In this document: one piece after another, positions 44,501 through 55,934 of the stretch
How the letters are laid out: every line of letters starts with the position of its first letter
Position numbering within the stretch: the first letter of the stretch is position 1
Assembly (NCBI RefSeq): GCF_000002075.1
Contig: NW_004797325.1
Location: forward strand, 479,414-543,413
DNA from: Aplysia californica
Taxonomy: Eukaryota; Mollusca; Gastropoda; Aplysiida; Aplysiidae
Direction: 5' to 3'
DNA: 64,000 bases
The notes under the pieces: generated by a model
Seen by the model: the letters and a program-made list of their open reading frames with translations, nothing else
Told to the model about the DNA's origin: nothing
The model's database searches: none
Made by a program: the position numbers and the translations under genes

Positions 44501-47500
44501 GGGACAGAGAATAAGAAGAAGCAAAAGAAAAGAAGTCCAAAGTGAAAGGAAACAAATCCAAGAAGAGGTTGAGTGATTCAGACAATGACACAAGTGCAGG
44601 TATCAATGAAAGTGAAATGATACTGTTTGATGAAGATGACCTGCAGTTGGAAGATTTCAAGGAAGAAGAACGTTCGACTGAGGAATCCATGTTTGCTGAA
44701 GTTTGATGAAGAATCAAGAGTCGGACCACACACGGAGAGAAATAGGAACAGTGTTGCTGCTGACAATGAAGGCATAGGAAACAAAAGACAAGTTGAAGCA
44801 GAAGAAACAGAAAGAGAAGACATGCTTGAGAGTGATGGAGATGGGAACAAAAGACCAGTCGTTGGACTTGGAGTAGAAAGAGAATAATATGCTATGCATG
44901 AGATGAATGAAGAAGAAGTGGAGGACTGCAACATGGTCGGAACTGGAAACGAAATGCAGGCATTGCCTGAAGCAGAAGGAAGGCCAGACACTGTGAATGA
45001 GGAGAGTTGGGACTCACTTGGTCAGCATGACGGTGGAGATCGTACCTTGAGGCCAGAGATGTGACACTTGTCCGTTCTGCTCTTATCAAGAGTAGACGTG
45101 ATCTAGATCTACGATCCTTGTACTTTTTTTGCATAGATCTACGCTGTCATTGATTTCCATTTTGTTTGCATGCTCTGATCAAAAGTAGATTGAATCTAAT
45201 TTAAGTTGTATGTACCATTCTTTAATTTTGAACGTCCCCGTTTGCATTTTGTGTCACTGATTTCCATTTCGATTGCATGCTCTGATCAAGAGTCTGTTGA
45301 GTCTCATTAAAGTTGAATGTAGGCCTACCATATTTCAAATTGCCCCTTATGCGTTTGTTATTGATTTGCTTCACTGTTTGTCATGTTTTCAAGTGTTTGA
45401 AGCTTGTTTAAGGCATAACGGGCATGGATTCAGCCGCACCTAAGTCAGGTGGCCGCGTTGTTGGCTCGTCGTCGGCCGCACCCAGGGCAGCCGTCCGCCA
45501 AGTGGTATGCCGAAGTTGTTCAGAAAACATCCACTGCCCTCTATACTTGAAGTCTTTAAATTCCCGACCAGGTCAGGGCCCTTCTTGCGGCTTTTTTCTC
45601 CACGAAAATCAAGTTGGGAATCTCTTAGTGCAGAAGCAGTGCAAGCTAGGGGGGAAAGTTCGCTCGCGGCCGCAAGTGGTCAAGTTACTCTAGTAATTTG
45701 AAGGACAACACTACCAGTAACAAATACAGGAGGGGGGGGGGGGGGGGAGGGGGGGGGAAGAATGATTCTTAATTTCTTAATGTTTGACCACAAAATCACC
45801 TTTTTCAGTACTCATTAATCACCCCCTCAGAATTCCAAGCGCAGTTTCAGACATTGACAGTATATTTCTATTCTTTTCAAATACAAAATTCAACAGTTCA
45901 GATTCACAAGCACAGAAATGGCTACACATTCAAAGGGATATATGAGAACTTTTCTAAAAGGTAAAAAAACTTGTGTAACAAAAGATGTTTTTATTTACAA
46001 AAAATGAAGAAACTGACGAGATCAAAATGAGACAAAAAGAAAGTAGAAATGAAGACCAGAATATCTTTTTTACGGATAAAAATGCAATGAACTTGGAAGA
46101 AAAGACAAATACATACCTTCAGCTGAGTGTGGCTCAAATAGGCCAGGGTCAATTCCATGACAATGAATGGAAGAACAATAGTCTGCGGGAAGGGACAAAA
46201 TTCATTACTGCAGGTTTGTTTCCTGGTGTTCTGTTACAAGTCACAGATTCTAAAATGCCTGCAAATATTTTTATCAATAAAATGGATTTAATTCATTGCA
46301 AATAATGAAGTGTTGAAAAGATATCTAATCCAGTTTTATCAATATGACCATAAAAAGGAGAAGATGGAGATATTTGGGGCATGTTTTGAGAATGCCAGAG
46401 ACAAGACTTCCCTATCAGACATGGTACTGGAGACCAAATGGAAAAAAAAGAAGAAGTAGACCAACTGAGAAGCACGATCAGGGATGTGGTAATATCACTC
46501 AGAGTAGGATGTGCCAAGGTTTGAGGTAGTGGTTATGAACAGATAAAAGTTGCATCAAATGCTCTCTGACTTGTGCACCTGACGATACAGGGAGAGGGTA
46601 AGTAAGTAACTCTCAAACTATGCTAAATATCTATCAAAAACATCATCTAAACCAGCTTGGCTATAAATCTTTTAGATGTCCAGTTAACCCTATTTTTTGT
46701 TGATGTTGTTGAAGTGCATTATTTTCAACAAGGAAAAACAGCACCAAAAAAAATAAAGAATTTTAAAAAGTAAAATATGCAGGCACAAACAGCAAGAAAT
46801 TAGATCTATATTGCACTATGAAGATCTTTTTGTTTTAGCAAAGAGAGCTCTTTTGGACTAAAAAATATATAGATGAGCTAAGAAAAAATCAATGTTCAAA
46901 ATGTCAGGAGGGGTAAGGAAGGTGCTGCAATCTGCCCACATAGCTGGACAAAAAGAGCAGAGGTTATATAGTTAGTGTGGTAAAAAATTAATGGCGCAAC
47001 TTATTGTCAAATATCTCCTTAACTATCGAACATAGATTCTCCAACTTTTGCACAATGACTTATATCAATTTATCTTAACAGATGAATATTTTTTCAAACT
47101 CCTGCACACTGTATTCTAGAAAATTTCTTAATAAATACTAACAAAAAATCCCAGTGGATAGTTTCTACAGATTTTTAAAAGTTTACAACCTGGGCAATAT
47201 CGCTTTTAAAAGTGAGTCTGTCATTTTTTTTCTAATCGCAACATTATGCTTATAGAATAAATTTTTAGGGAACCTTTACTGCACAAAATGTGTTCACTAT
47301 AAAATTAGTTTCTTGTAAGAAGTTTTGCAACAAAAAATTGTCAGAGGCAAGCTGTGACGTAGGCCATATGCGTATGCAAAATGTGTGTGAGAAGTGCTGT
47401 GAACAATACCATTTTCCACATGATGGAGATTTATAGTATTTTATATAAATCTAAGAAAAGTTTTTTAATCGAGCCTCAGTTCTTGTGGAAAAATGTGATA

Positions 47501-50500
47501 AAGTTAAGACAAATCGATACAGGCTGATGTGCAAAGTATGGCTGACATCAATTCACCCGTTAAAGCGATATTTGAGGATAAGTTGTGCCACCAATTTTTG
47601 ACCGCACTATATTATCTTTTACTCAATAGTAAGCCAATCTGTAAAATACAAGTACCTGGAAATAGAAAAGTCCAATCCCAAACGTCAATACGTATCTAGC
47701 GACCAGAGCTGTGAATACACAACTGCCAATGTGTACCATTTCCAGGGTTCGTAAGTTTGCCACAGTGGTCTGCAAGGTGTTATTTTCAGTTTCAGCTGGA
47801 CTGCTGTTGGCCTCACCACTGCTCAAGGTGCTGCGAACTGACTGCCTTGCAGGGATGTTATTGACAGTGTCTGCAGCAGGGGCAGGTGAAGGAGTAGCTG
47901 CATTTGATTGGCTTCCAGGAGACCCATCTCCATCTGAACGGGGAGTAGGAGATGAATCCTTTGAGTTGGACTCTACTAATCTTGATGGTCTGTGACGAAG
48001 GTTGTATGGTGAAGAAGACACGGGTGCATCGGGAAATGCATCTGTATTGGTGCTTTGAACAACTTCTTCAACAGAGGTTGGCAATATTTTCTCAGAGGGT
48101 GATGAATCTGCAAAATAGTATTTAAAAAGAAGGTACTGAAAAGTATACACTTATGTATCATGCCATCTGCAACTTTTCCTCAAAACCCTTTCCTGTACAA
48201 ACCCTTCGCCAGCAATGGCTGCCCATTTGCTCGACTACCTGTTCATATAGCAGCCTTCAAATGTTCACATTCTTTTGCGCTTAACCCCTTTATGACCTAT
48301 ATGACGTACGCCGTTCATAATTTTTTTCTTATACACGGAAAAAGAGCCAAGATGCTGCTGTGACCTAAGGCATTAATTATGCCTTGCCAAGTGCGAGGGC
48401 TATGATGATGAACATGATTCACTACATGTACTGGTTGTTTTCTGTATACTGCTTCTATCAAATGCATTTCTTGAAATTAATCGAATTCATATTCAGCTAT
48501 ATTTTTCCATTCAAAGAAACGTTTTTCTTTAAGAGACAGTTAGCGGTATAAACAAACCAAGTCTAATTTTACAGGCAACTGACCATTAAATGTGAATCAA
48601 AACTGTGCTCAGTCAAGCACAAACTGATCCCGAGTCTTGAACGGGTTAATGGAAGTAAAAAATTCAACTAAATTAAAGGCCAGGCCTGACCAGCCTGATG
48701 ACTTCGTGAAATCTAAAGTTCACTGTTGGCCTACACAACTTTTACACTCACACACAAACTCAAACACAAGATACTAGACCTAGATAAATCTACATTCACT
48801 GAATAAGCAGAAGACAAAATTATGATACATGAAGTAGAAGGTCTAGATTTCTAGATCTATTTTATTTTACATGAAGCTACAACGAGCACTTAACACACCT
48901 CTGTGATTGGCCCAAATATAGATGACGTATTTCCGCCATCTATTTTTGTCATCTTCCAGGGCTTCCCTCGCCAGTTGATGAGATCTCACCATGGCGGGCC
49001 CCACTTTGCCGCTTAGGTGTGTGTCTTGAACCAATGTAAGATTTACACTTTTGTAAGGTGAAAAAATAACAAGGAAAGTAATTTATGACAACATAATTTT
49101 TTTTTTATAATATAAAAAAAAGAGTAACTATACTATTCACTTAGAGCAGTAAGCATGGCATTGTGGCGATACAATAGGTTCTCGAGCGGCAAGCACGAAT
49201 ATATGCCATCTCACACTTTATATTTATACACTGGTAGTTATCTAGGCTACATGACGTGTAGACCTAGTCTAATTCTGATTACACCAGTGCAGTTAAAGTG
49301 GTAAAATGATACCGTAAGTTTTTTCGGAACAGTTCCGCTTGTACTGTATTTAATTATTATGTCACATGTGTGTAAGCATGTTTTTCATGAATACTATTTC
49401 CATTATGTAAAAGTAAAGAGCATAGAAGAGTGACTGCAACACGGGTTTGCACAATATAAATGTCATATTATTATTAAATTATAAGCGAACAATGTAATAT
49501 TACAGGATTGGGGGGGGAGGAAAGTGTAAGAAAAGTGTAAAGGGTGGTGGGGGGCAAAAAGTCCCACAGAAGGTGTACGATTATATTTGAATTATATTTG
49601 AACAGCTCCAAACCACGCTGATCACACCTGCCCAACGTCCGTCAGCGAGAGTTGGTAATGTGTCAGGTGACAAACTGTTTTTTTACACCATGCAACCTCC
49701 ATGCATTTTTGTTTTTGTTTTTTGGTAGACATTCACATTTAACTTTTGATTTTGATCTACCAAAACTCATTTTGGTTACTTTGATTGCAATGAGCATCCG
49801 AACTATGTATTCCAATATAGTTCCATGACATTTTTGAAAACTATACACGTCTTGCAACTTTTCTAGCAACTTTTGCTAATTTCTCGCATCTTTTGGCACC
49901 TTTTGCTATTTTCAAATGCAACTTTCTCTGAGGACAGGTATGCGTGCATGTATGTGTGTGTGTGTGTGTACGTGCGTTTGTGGGCATGCGTGCTTGTGCG
50001 TGTATGTGTGTGTGTGCACGCGCTTGTGTGTGTGTGTACAACTTTGAGGAGAAGGTTAACTTATTGAAAGAGAATTGCTGAGATTGTTTATAAAAGATAA
50101 CACAACCCACCCCCCCCTACCCCCCCAAAAAAAACCCCAACAAACACAGTGAGATCTAGATCTAGAGTCTAGTGAAAAGTAAAGTTACTGGCGAGGGAAA
50201 CCCAAGTGTCTTGGAGGAAACCCCGGAAGACGACAAAAATAGATGGCAGAAATGCCTCATCTATATTTAGGCAAATCACAGAGATGTGCTAGGTGCTCGC
50301 TGCAGCTTCATGTGTTTATTTTTTTAACTATGATCATTTTTACCAAGTTACCCTCAACCAAACCGCTTCACTCTAGAGTCAGAAATAGCTCAGTAGGCAC
50401 AGCAGGAAAGTGACAACTGTTTTCGCCGATGCTTCACTTCAACTTCACAGCACCAAGAAGAATGAGTAGATCTACATCTCTCGATCTAGATACACTAGAG

Positions 50501-53500
50501 CACGACTATAACGGCACCCACTGTGACCTTACTGGAATCCCCCTTTTTTTCTTCTCTATGTAAACTCAATTATCCGTGCTCGGGTTTAGCGGGGCAAAGA
50601 AAGGCCCGAACTCAGAAACAGCGGGAGAGATCAAGCGAGCTCTGGCAGGGGGGACGGGGGTTGGGGGCTGTAGGCGGGCTCCAAACAGGCAGTCAATGGT
50701 GAGGCATTGTGATTGGTCAGTCCAGCGAGCAACTCCAAATGTGATGTACCGTAGATTAGGCGCTCAGTATGAGAGCGTATAGCCCTAGGCCTAGGCTAGA
50801 CCAAAAAGTAATAGATAGCAATCGTTGATTCTCATAGGCATACGCATGCATCCACTTCACAAGCTCTACAGTTGGCCTACCGGTATGATACACAGCGCAA
50901 GCAACGAGACCGAGGAAAAGATGGCTTCCAACAAAGACAAAAGGAAACGCTTCTCACTCGAATTAAAGGCCGAGATAACCAAAGAAGTTGACAAGAAAAG
51001 AAAGACTAATCAAAAGCGCAAATTTCATTGATATGGAACAGAGGTAATCATGTGGATTTAAAGAATTTAGTCGGTAATTTCCCCTTTGCATTCCTACAGC
51101 GGGAACTCGCAGACAGCGGGATTTTTCTTCTGGAACCAAATGTCCCACTATAGCTGTGTTTTGCTGTAAGATAGATCTAAATCTATATCTACATCTACAC
51201 CTAGATCTAGATCGCCTTGAAGGGGCTCTTTGGAAGTTGCCTTCCCGTTTGTTTACATATGAAACAGAAGTGATAGCCAAGGACAAAAGTGGCCATGTAG
51301 GTTAAGTGAACCCTTCCACATTAGCCAGTAATATTTTTCTGCCTTTTTTGTATTAAAAACTTATTTTGGCCGGATTAAACTTTGGTGGACCCACCATGTT
51401 TACGTGTGTACTAANNNNNNNNNNNNNNNNNNNNNNNNNNNNNNNNNNNNNNNNNNNNNNNNNNNNNNNNNNNNNNNNNNNNNNNNNNNNNNNNNNNNNN
51501 NNNNNNNNNNNNNNNNNNNNNNNNNNNNNNNNNNNNNNNNNNNNNNNNNNNNNNNNNNNNNNNNNNNNNNNNNNNNNNNNNNNNNNNNNNNNNNNNNNNN
51601 NNNNNNNNNNNNNNNNNNNNNNNNNNNNNNNNNNNNNNNNNNNNNNNNNNNNNNNNNNNNNNNNNNNNNNNNNNNNNNNNNNNNNNNNNNNNNNNNNNNN
51701 NNNNNNNNNNNNNNNNNNNNNNNNNNNNNNNNNNNNNNNNNNNNNNNNNNNNNNNNNNNNNNNNNNNNNNNNNNNNNNNNNNNNNNNNNNNNNNNNNNNN
51801 NNNNNNNNNNNNNNNNNNNNNNNNNNNNNNNNNNNNNNNNNNNNNNNNNNNNNNNNNNNNNNNNNNNNNNNNNNNNNNNNNNNNNNNNNNNNGTTTCACG
51901 ATCAGCTGGTGACCTGGATACGCGAAAAGAGGCTTCGTTTCCGCTCTCTATAATTAAATACTCTCTGCCTACACCCTGCCAGGGGTGAAAGGCATTGATG
52001 ATGATGATCAGGGGGCCCCCCTGCATTTCACAATAAATTTGATGTTTTGACAATTAGGATTGATATTTACTTGAAAATAATTAATTTGCAAAGGTGTTAG
52101 TGACCATATATGTGTGTTCTACAGCAAAAATTATGGCAGTTTAGCCCTCACTCAAATCACATGCGACTACATGCAGGGCGTAAACTGGGCTACGATTGGC
52201 TGAACCTGTGAATACATTACTAATTAGGCCTACGGTAGGCTACTCTTGGCGCTCTCGACGACACAACACCCTCCCTGTCACTCTCACCACCCTCTCTCTC
52301 TCTCCCTCTTTCCCAAGGTAGGGTAACGAACGAAAAAGTCCCCAATTTGTAACATGTATTACAACTAGACTCTAGATTCTTCTTGTTCTCCTCCTCCTCT
52401 AATTCCTCCTTGTCCCCCTGCTTCTTCTTCTCCTCCCTCCCTCCTCCTCCTCTCCTTCTTCTTCTTCATCTCCTCCTTCCTCTTCATCTCCTCCTCCTCA
52501 TTCTTCTTCTTCATTTCTTCTCCTCCATCTAGATCTACACCTCGGATCCTCCTCCTCCTCCTCAATTCTCCTTCTTCTTCTTCGTTCATGAGCACTCAAC
52601 CCGCTGTGAGAAGATGGTCAAAGGCGCGGGACTGAAACCGGGAATTCCCAGAGTACCCACAGGTTCAGCCAATCGTAGCTCGGTTTATGTCCTGCGTGTA
52701 GTCCCATGAAGGCCTCCGACTCAAATCAATGCATCTCATCTCTGTGTCTGAGTGTGGGTGCATAGATCTAGATCTAGATCTAGATCTAGATCTAGATCTA
52801 GAGTAGGCCCGCATCACCGCGCTACTGTTTTGGTGCGCAACCCCCGGTCTCCTGCTTTGTTTTGGATAAGAACAGCGAAAACGAGGTCATTTTCTGTGAG
52901 CATGCGCAGAATGCAGCTTATTTCACTTTCGTTTTGGAGGTTCCTGTCAACACACGTGATTCTACGGTGTCGGAAAGTTTTGCCCCTTCATATTAATGGT
53001 TTTCGTAACCGGTATCGATCAATTTACTAAGCGCTTGAGTAGTCGATTATTTAGCACATCTAGCTAATCTAGCTCTAATGTATCGTAGAATGTATACTAG
53101 AATCGATAAATACTATCGCAGGCTGCTTCTTAATGCCCAGGAACGTGTTAGATAGGGTTGCGCACTGAAGCGGACCAAATTTGGGCAGTCCGTTTCGTGC
53201 GCAATATCGGCTTTTTTGCTATTTGGCATTGATAGTGTGGCTTCTAGGCCCTTTGTTTGTTTTACTTATTAAGTTATTTCTCTATGACCTGCATTGTGCA
53301 CTGAAACAGACTGTTTTCCTTCCATTTGGATGCATTATATTGCCATTGGAAGATGATAAGTTAATGTATTCATGTCAAAATTAATTAATATGGAAATATA
53401 ATCTCCAAAATGTTCAATTTCTTCTTTTCATGTCTTTTTCTTCTTCTTTTTTGCCCTTTTCCTTAAAGTTAAAGAATACTAGTCTAGGTATAGTCTAATT

Positions 53501-54316
53501 CTTGTTTTCTTCTTTCACTTCCTTGTGTCCACAGCACCTTTCTTTTTCAATTTCTTCTTTTCACGTCTTTTTCTTCTTCTTTTTTGTCCTTTTCCTTCTA
53601 AAATACTAGTCTAGGTATAGTCTTATTCTTGTTTTCTTCTTTCCCCTTCTTGTGTCCACAGCACCTTTCTTTTTATCCATTATCAAAACACATACACAAG
53701 GTGTAAGGAAATCTCCTGTCAGGGGGCGCACAGCTCCCAAAAAGAACACGCCTAATTGACCTTGGCCTTCCATTATGGTCAGTACAGGAACTTCTTGCAA
53801 GGAAAAGAAGACAAAGCAAGGATAGAGAAAGATGAAAAGTGTCAGAAAAGAGCTAGATCTAGATCTAGAGCTGTAAACATGGTACTATTGCGCACCAAAC
53901 AAGACGATATGTTGCACCAAACCAGAAACCTTGCGCACCAAACCAGACACACGTTACCAAACAAACACCACCACAACATATAGAAATTTTAAACTGCTGT
54001 TACAGTAATGCGCTACACCGTATAGAGAGGAAGTTTTTCTAACTTCTGGTGAAAAAATCATGAAGATCGACCTGTAACTTCCAGAGATATCCACAAAAGA
54101 TCGCTTACTGTATATCGCACCACAGGATGTACTCTAGATCTAGATCTAGAATCAAGAAGATCTAAATTTAGAACTACACACAATTTTTAATGACAAGCCA
54201 GACCAAACATTCTTACCAACAGCTGTTTGCTTTCCCAGTAACTTGTTCATCCTGGCCTCTGCATTTTGAGTAATTTTTCGCCGTCTCTCTTCTCTCCGAG
54301 CCGCCGCATCCGCCAT
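41392..54316 (-). CDS. CAMLG: CAMLG-like protein (CAML/GET2-type ER receptor subunit), four exons
   Basis: Exons in gene order on the - strand: 54316-54217, 48107-47656, 46182-46117, 41568-41392. Lengths 100, 452, 66 and 177 give 795 nt, 264 residues, with consistent phases. Seen: a basic N-terminal patch RREERRRKI followed by NAEARMNKLLG, matching the RRxELRRRK...RI..I.G start of vertebrate CAML and yeast Get2; a Ser/Pro/Asn-rich low-complexity middle (about 34-145); then three hydrophobic segments at about 158-182, 185-203 and 246-263. Segment 3 and the loop before it (SAALMLCGIKQELIDSY) resemble human CAML (TAALLLSGIPAEVI). Family knowledge: CAML pairs with GET1/WRB in the ER membrane and receives tail-anchored proteins from GET3/TRC40 through the basic patch. 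Human CAML has 296 residues. All introns are rich in mobile elements. Confidence 0.88.
41642..42450. mobile_element. Pogo-type non-autonomous TA element in CAMLG intron 3
   Basis: TA at 41640-41641 and 42451-42452. Ends CAGTTGAATCCTGTTACAAT and (reverse complement) CAGTGGAGTCCACTTATGAC. The right end resembles the end of 22854-23687. 809 bp. The left end lies 72 bp upstream of the last CAMLG exon. Confidence 0.72.
42560..43080 (-). mobile_element. tRNA-headed SINE, tail family T, near full length
   Basis: On the - strand: A box TGTAGCAGTTAGGTGC and B box AGGTTCGATTCCGG near 43065-43005; a body with GTGCCACTGACTGTGGTGTC; then the shared body (CTTTTGTATGTTTGTCAC) and a tail ending TATGACCTTATGCAGTTACG near 42590. 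About 510 bp. Confidence 0.75.
43733..43930 (+). mobile_element. tRNA-derived SINE, another type
   Basis: A box TGGCCTAGTGGTATGG and B box TGGGTTCAATTCCCCG at 43740-43798, followed by a non-tRNA body (CCAGGCATCGACATTATGGG, TGGCCCGGTGTTAGTACACT). A TAGATC palindrome lies in the body at about 43831. Confidence 0.75.
43950..44890 (+). pseudogene. Pogo/Tigger-like transposase C-terminal remnant
   Basis: The stretch near 44050 reads KNVFSQASLKMSGKPKGTKEA. At 44162-44430 follow NIPSLISGQEFIDSLINKERK and a long Lys/Glu/Arg-rich coiled tail, as at the C-terminus of jerky/Tigger-type DDE transposases. An acidic stretch continues to about 44890 in other frames with stops between. The DDE core itself was not seen. 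Confidence 0.6.
44890..46100. other. No gene recognised; CAMLG intron 3
   Basis: Two related blocks (GATTTCCATTTTGTTTGCAT at 45151 and GATTTCCATTTCGATTGCAT at 45260) form a diverged tandem repeat of about 107 bp. A poly-G run lies at 45731-45760. Confidence 0.4.
46117..46182 (-). CDS. CAMLG: CAMLG-like gene, exon 3 (22-codon exon, TM2)
   Basis: Residues 185-206, phase 0 at both ends. Acceptor cccgcag, donor gtatgt. The peptide (TIVLPFIVMELTLAYLSH...) aligns in place and character with the second membrane segment of human CAML (FAPFLTLQLAYM). It is too short to be found by ORF length; it was located by looking for the missing TM segment. Confidence 0.85.
46310..46580 (+). mobile_element. LINE 3' fragment
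   Basis: RRRWRYLGHVLRMPETRLPY and WRPNGKKRRSRPTE match the end of LINE reverse transcriptases (RRWRWIGHVLRM...). It then runs out in a short GTAAGTAAGTAA tail. Lies in CAMLG intron 3. Confidence 0.75.
46974..47608. mobile_element. TIR element in CAMLG intron 2
   Basis: About 31-bp imperfect inverted ends AGTGTGGTAAAAAATTAATG and (reverse complement) AGTGCGGTCAAAAATTGGTG. 635 bp, AT-rich, no coding. It ends 48 bp beyond the donor of CAMLG exon 2. Confidence 0.7.
47656..48107 (-). CDS. CAMLG: CAMLG-like gene, exon 2 (low-complexity linker and TM1)
   Basis: Residues 34-184. Begins DSSPSEK and contains a Ser/Pro/Asn/Ala-rich linker. It ends in the first membrane segment HIGSCVFTALVARYVLTFG followed by LFYFQ. 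Acceptor attttgcag, donor gtactt. The frame is open upstream of the acceptor, so an ORF scan overextends it. Confidence 0.88.
48285..48645. mobile_element. TTAA-flanked MITE, family 8
   Basis: TTAA at 48281-48284 and 48646-48649. Ends CCCCTTTATGACC and (reverse complement) CCCGTTCAAGAC. 361 bp in CAMLG intron 1. Confidence 0.6.
48858..50325. mobile_element. DNA element with long inverted repeats in CAMLG intron 1
   Basis: Arms of roughly 110-120 bp (48868-48985 against 50190-50320) share ACATGAAGCT, GATTGG/CAAATC, AAATATAGATGA and GCCATCTATTTTTGTC in inverted order. The interior holds the 49800-49937 GTTGC-rich MITE relative and a TG-rich tract (49938-50038). No transposase seen; exact ends and target duplication not resolved. 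Confidence 0.65.
50493..51166 (+). mobile_element. Pogo-like TA-flanked element with N-terminal transposase remnant
   Basis: Flanked by TA at both ends. The ends CACTAGAGCACGACTATAAC and (reverse complement of right) CAGCAAAACACAGCTATAG are similar. Inside, 50921-51028 encodes MASNKDKRKRFSLELKAEI, resembling the HTH N-terminus of CENP-B/pogo transposases, and then ends. It lies in CAMLG intron 1. Confidence 0.55.
51415..51892. other. Assembly gap (478 N)
   Basis: A run of N in CAMLG intron 1. Open frames drawn across it are artefacts. Confidence 1.
52145..52730. mobile_element. Inverted-repeat element with polypyrimidine centre
   Basis: Arms at about 52152-52208 and 52661-52724 share CTACGATTGGCTGAACCTGTG and ACTACATGCAGG in inverted order. 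Between them lies a 200-bp CTT/CTC tract (52377-52590). Confidence 0.6.
52764..52802. repeat. (TAGATC)n hexanucleotide array
   Basis: Six tandem TAGATC units. This is the longest run of a motif found singly or doubly at about 20 other places in the window. Confidence 0.92.
53415..53675. repeat. Two-copy tandem duplication, about 130 bp
   Basis: TTTCTTCTTTTCA(T/C)GTCTTT...TAGTCTAGGTATAGTCT...GTGTCCACAGCACCTTTC is present twice in CAMLG intron 1. Confidence 0.8.
54217..54316 (-). CDS. CAMLG: CAMLG-like gene, exon 1 (GET3-binding basic patch)
   Basis: Residues 1-33 plus one base: MADAAARREERRRK then the NAEARMNKLLGKQ stretch. Donor gtaagaatg. The ATG sits in a GC-rich context within an otherwise AT-rich flank, as for a promoter-proximal first exon. 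Confidence 0.88.
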
Positions 54317-55144
54317 GTTTAATGTTTACTTTGGTTCTATGTTTCTCGAGTTGAAGAGTAATTTGTATTGATTCGTATTCCGTACAACTATATTTTCGAC
54401 ACATATTATAGATTGTGAGCAAGGAGATTAAAATAAAAGTAGTGTTGTGAGCAACAACGAATGAATTTTTATTGGAAGTATGTTGTTGTAATTGTGATTG
54501 GTGCTAACACAACAACCACTTGTCCTTGGGGTCATTCCCTTCGCTTCAACATTAGGAGCTCTTGTATGAAAGGCAAAATGAAATTCAATACTATGGATAG
54601 AGACAGCCCAGGGTATAAACGTGATAATAATATATGTAGTTTAGCAGAGGACCCACGGTCATTTAATTCCCAGTTCCATGAAATACACGCAGAATAACTT
54701 GCTGGTTACACAAGATGCACACAATAAGGACTGTTAGTTGAAAAGTAATATGGGGAACTTTTAGGTTGAAAACAGTGGGAAGCTAAAATCAATCCATGTT
54801 AAAAAGAATCAGATAATCTATGCCAGTTGTCATGGATACCGGTTCAGTTTTCAGCGTCAAATTTCTGAATGAGAATGTCTCGTTGTAATTTAATTTTTTT
54901 AAAGTAGACAGATAATGCACTTTGGTATTTTTATTTTAATATCTATTTCATCTTCTGAGACGTTCAGAAAGGTTTCATGTCCTTGGAAAAAATACCCACT
55001 AAATTGTGAGCTGGTATGGTAAATAGCCTTTAATAATAGCGAGTGGATGGCTTATGGTGGCACGTGTGTCTATACACATAATTTTAGGTAGTTTACAGGG
55101 GGGAACAATTGACCAAACACTGAACCGGCGTCTAACCTTTGTTT

Positions 55145-55290
55145 ACTTTTAGTGCTTGCGGCACTTGCAATATGAATAAATGTCATATAAATTATCGCTG
55201 AAGGTCAGAGGAGTTACTATAGAGAGTAACATTCAAAGAAAAGAATTAGGAGGAGAGATTAGAACGACACCTCTTCCATCCCAACAAAGT
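55145..55290 (-). repeat. SINE tail family T, partial copy
   Basis: GCGGCACTTGCAATATGA...GTCATATAA and AGGAGGAGAGATTAGAACGA match the tail and body of the other copies on the - strand. Confidence 0.6.
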
Positions 55291-55934
55291 AGGCCTAACC
55301 TTAAGCACCCCCCCCCCCTGAATCACCGGTATAACAAAACCAGGAGCAAAACTTGCTCTTGCATGACAGTATTTATAACTAACAATGTAAAGAGCTCCTT
55401 TTAAAAAATCTGCTAGTGACACTAAAAAAAACGAAACGTCCTCTATCTTGTTTCGTGAAAAGTATGCTCAGTTCGGGATGCAGGCCAATAAAGCTACCTT
55501 CACCCTAAGATCCAGATTCAACAACCGCAGGTAATCTGACAGAAAAAAAAAATTAATTAAATTAACATTAGAGAATCTACAACGTACATGTACTTGGATG
55601 CGGAACTTTAGCCCACATCAAACGCTTTCTGGCCTTTTATTATTATAACACCGATCGAGCTCTTTAAAGAACTAATAATATCTGGATTTATAACTTAATT
55701 ATTTACTCCGTCGCCCCCCCCCTCCCTCTTTCCCACGCCGTAACCCTTTCCATCCATACCCCTCTCTCCGCCTGAACAAAGCTCACCTCATAATCTGACT
55801 CCCCATTTCAGAATCATAGCACATGTATTACAGTTTCCCCTCCACCTTTTTCGACCCCCCCCCCCCAACCCCATTTTCTTCTCCCTTATCCATCTCATTA
55901 CATCATTGACTATTTTTTAAAAAATTCCCCTATA

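Noticed and set aside
47711-47995. 94-codon open frame, + strand
   Set aside because: Antisense shadow of CAMLG exon 2.
51366-52053. Several open frames of 160-217 codons
   Set aside because: They run through the N gap and are not real.
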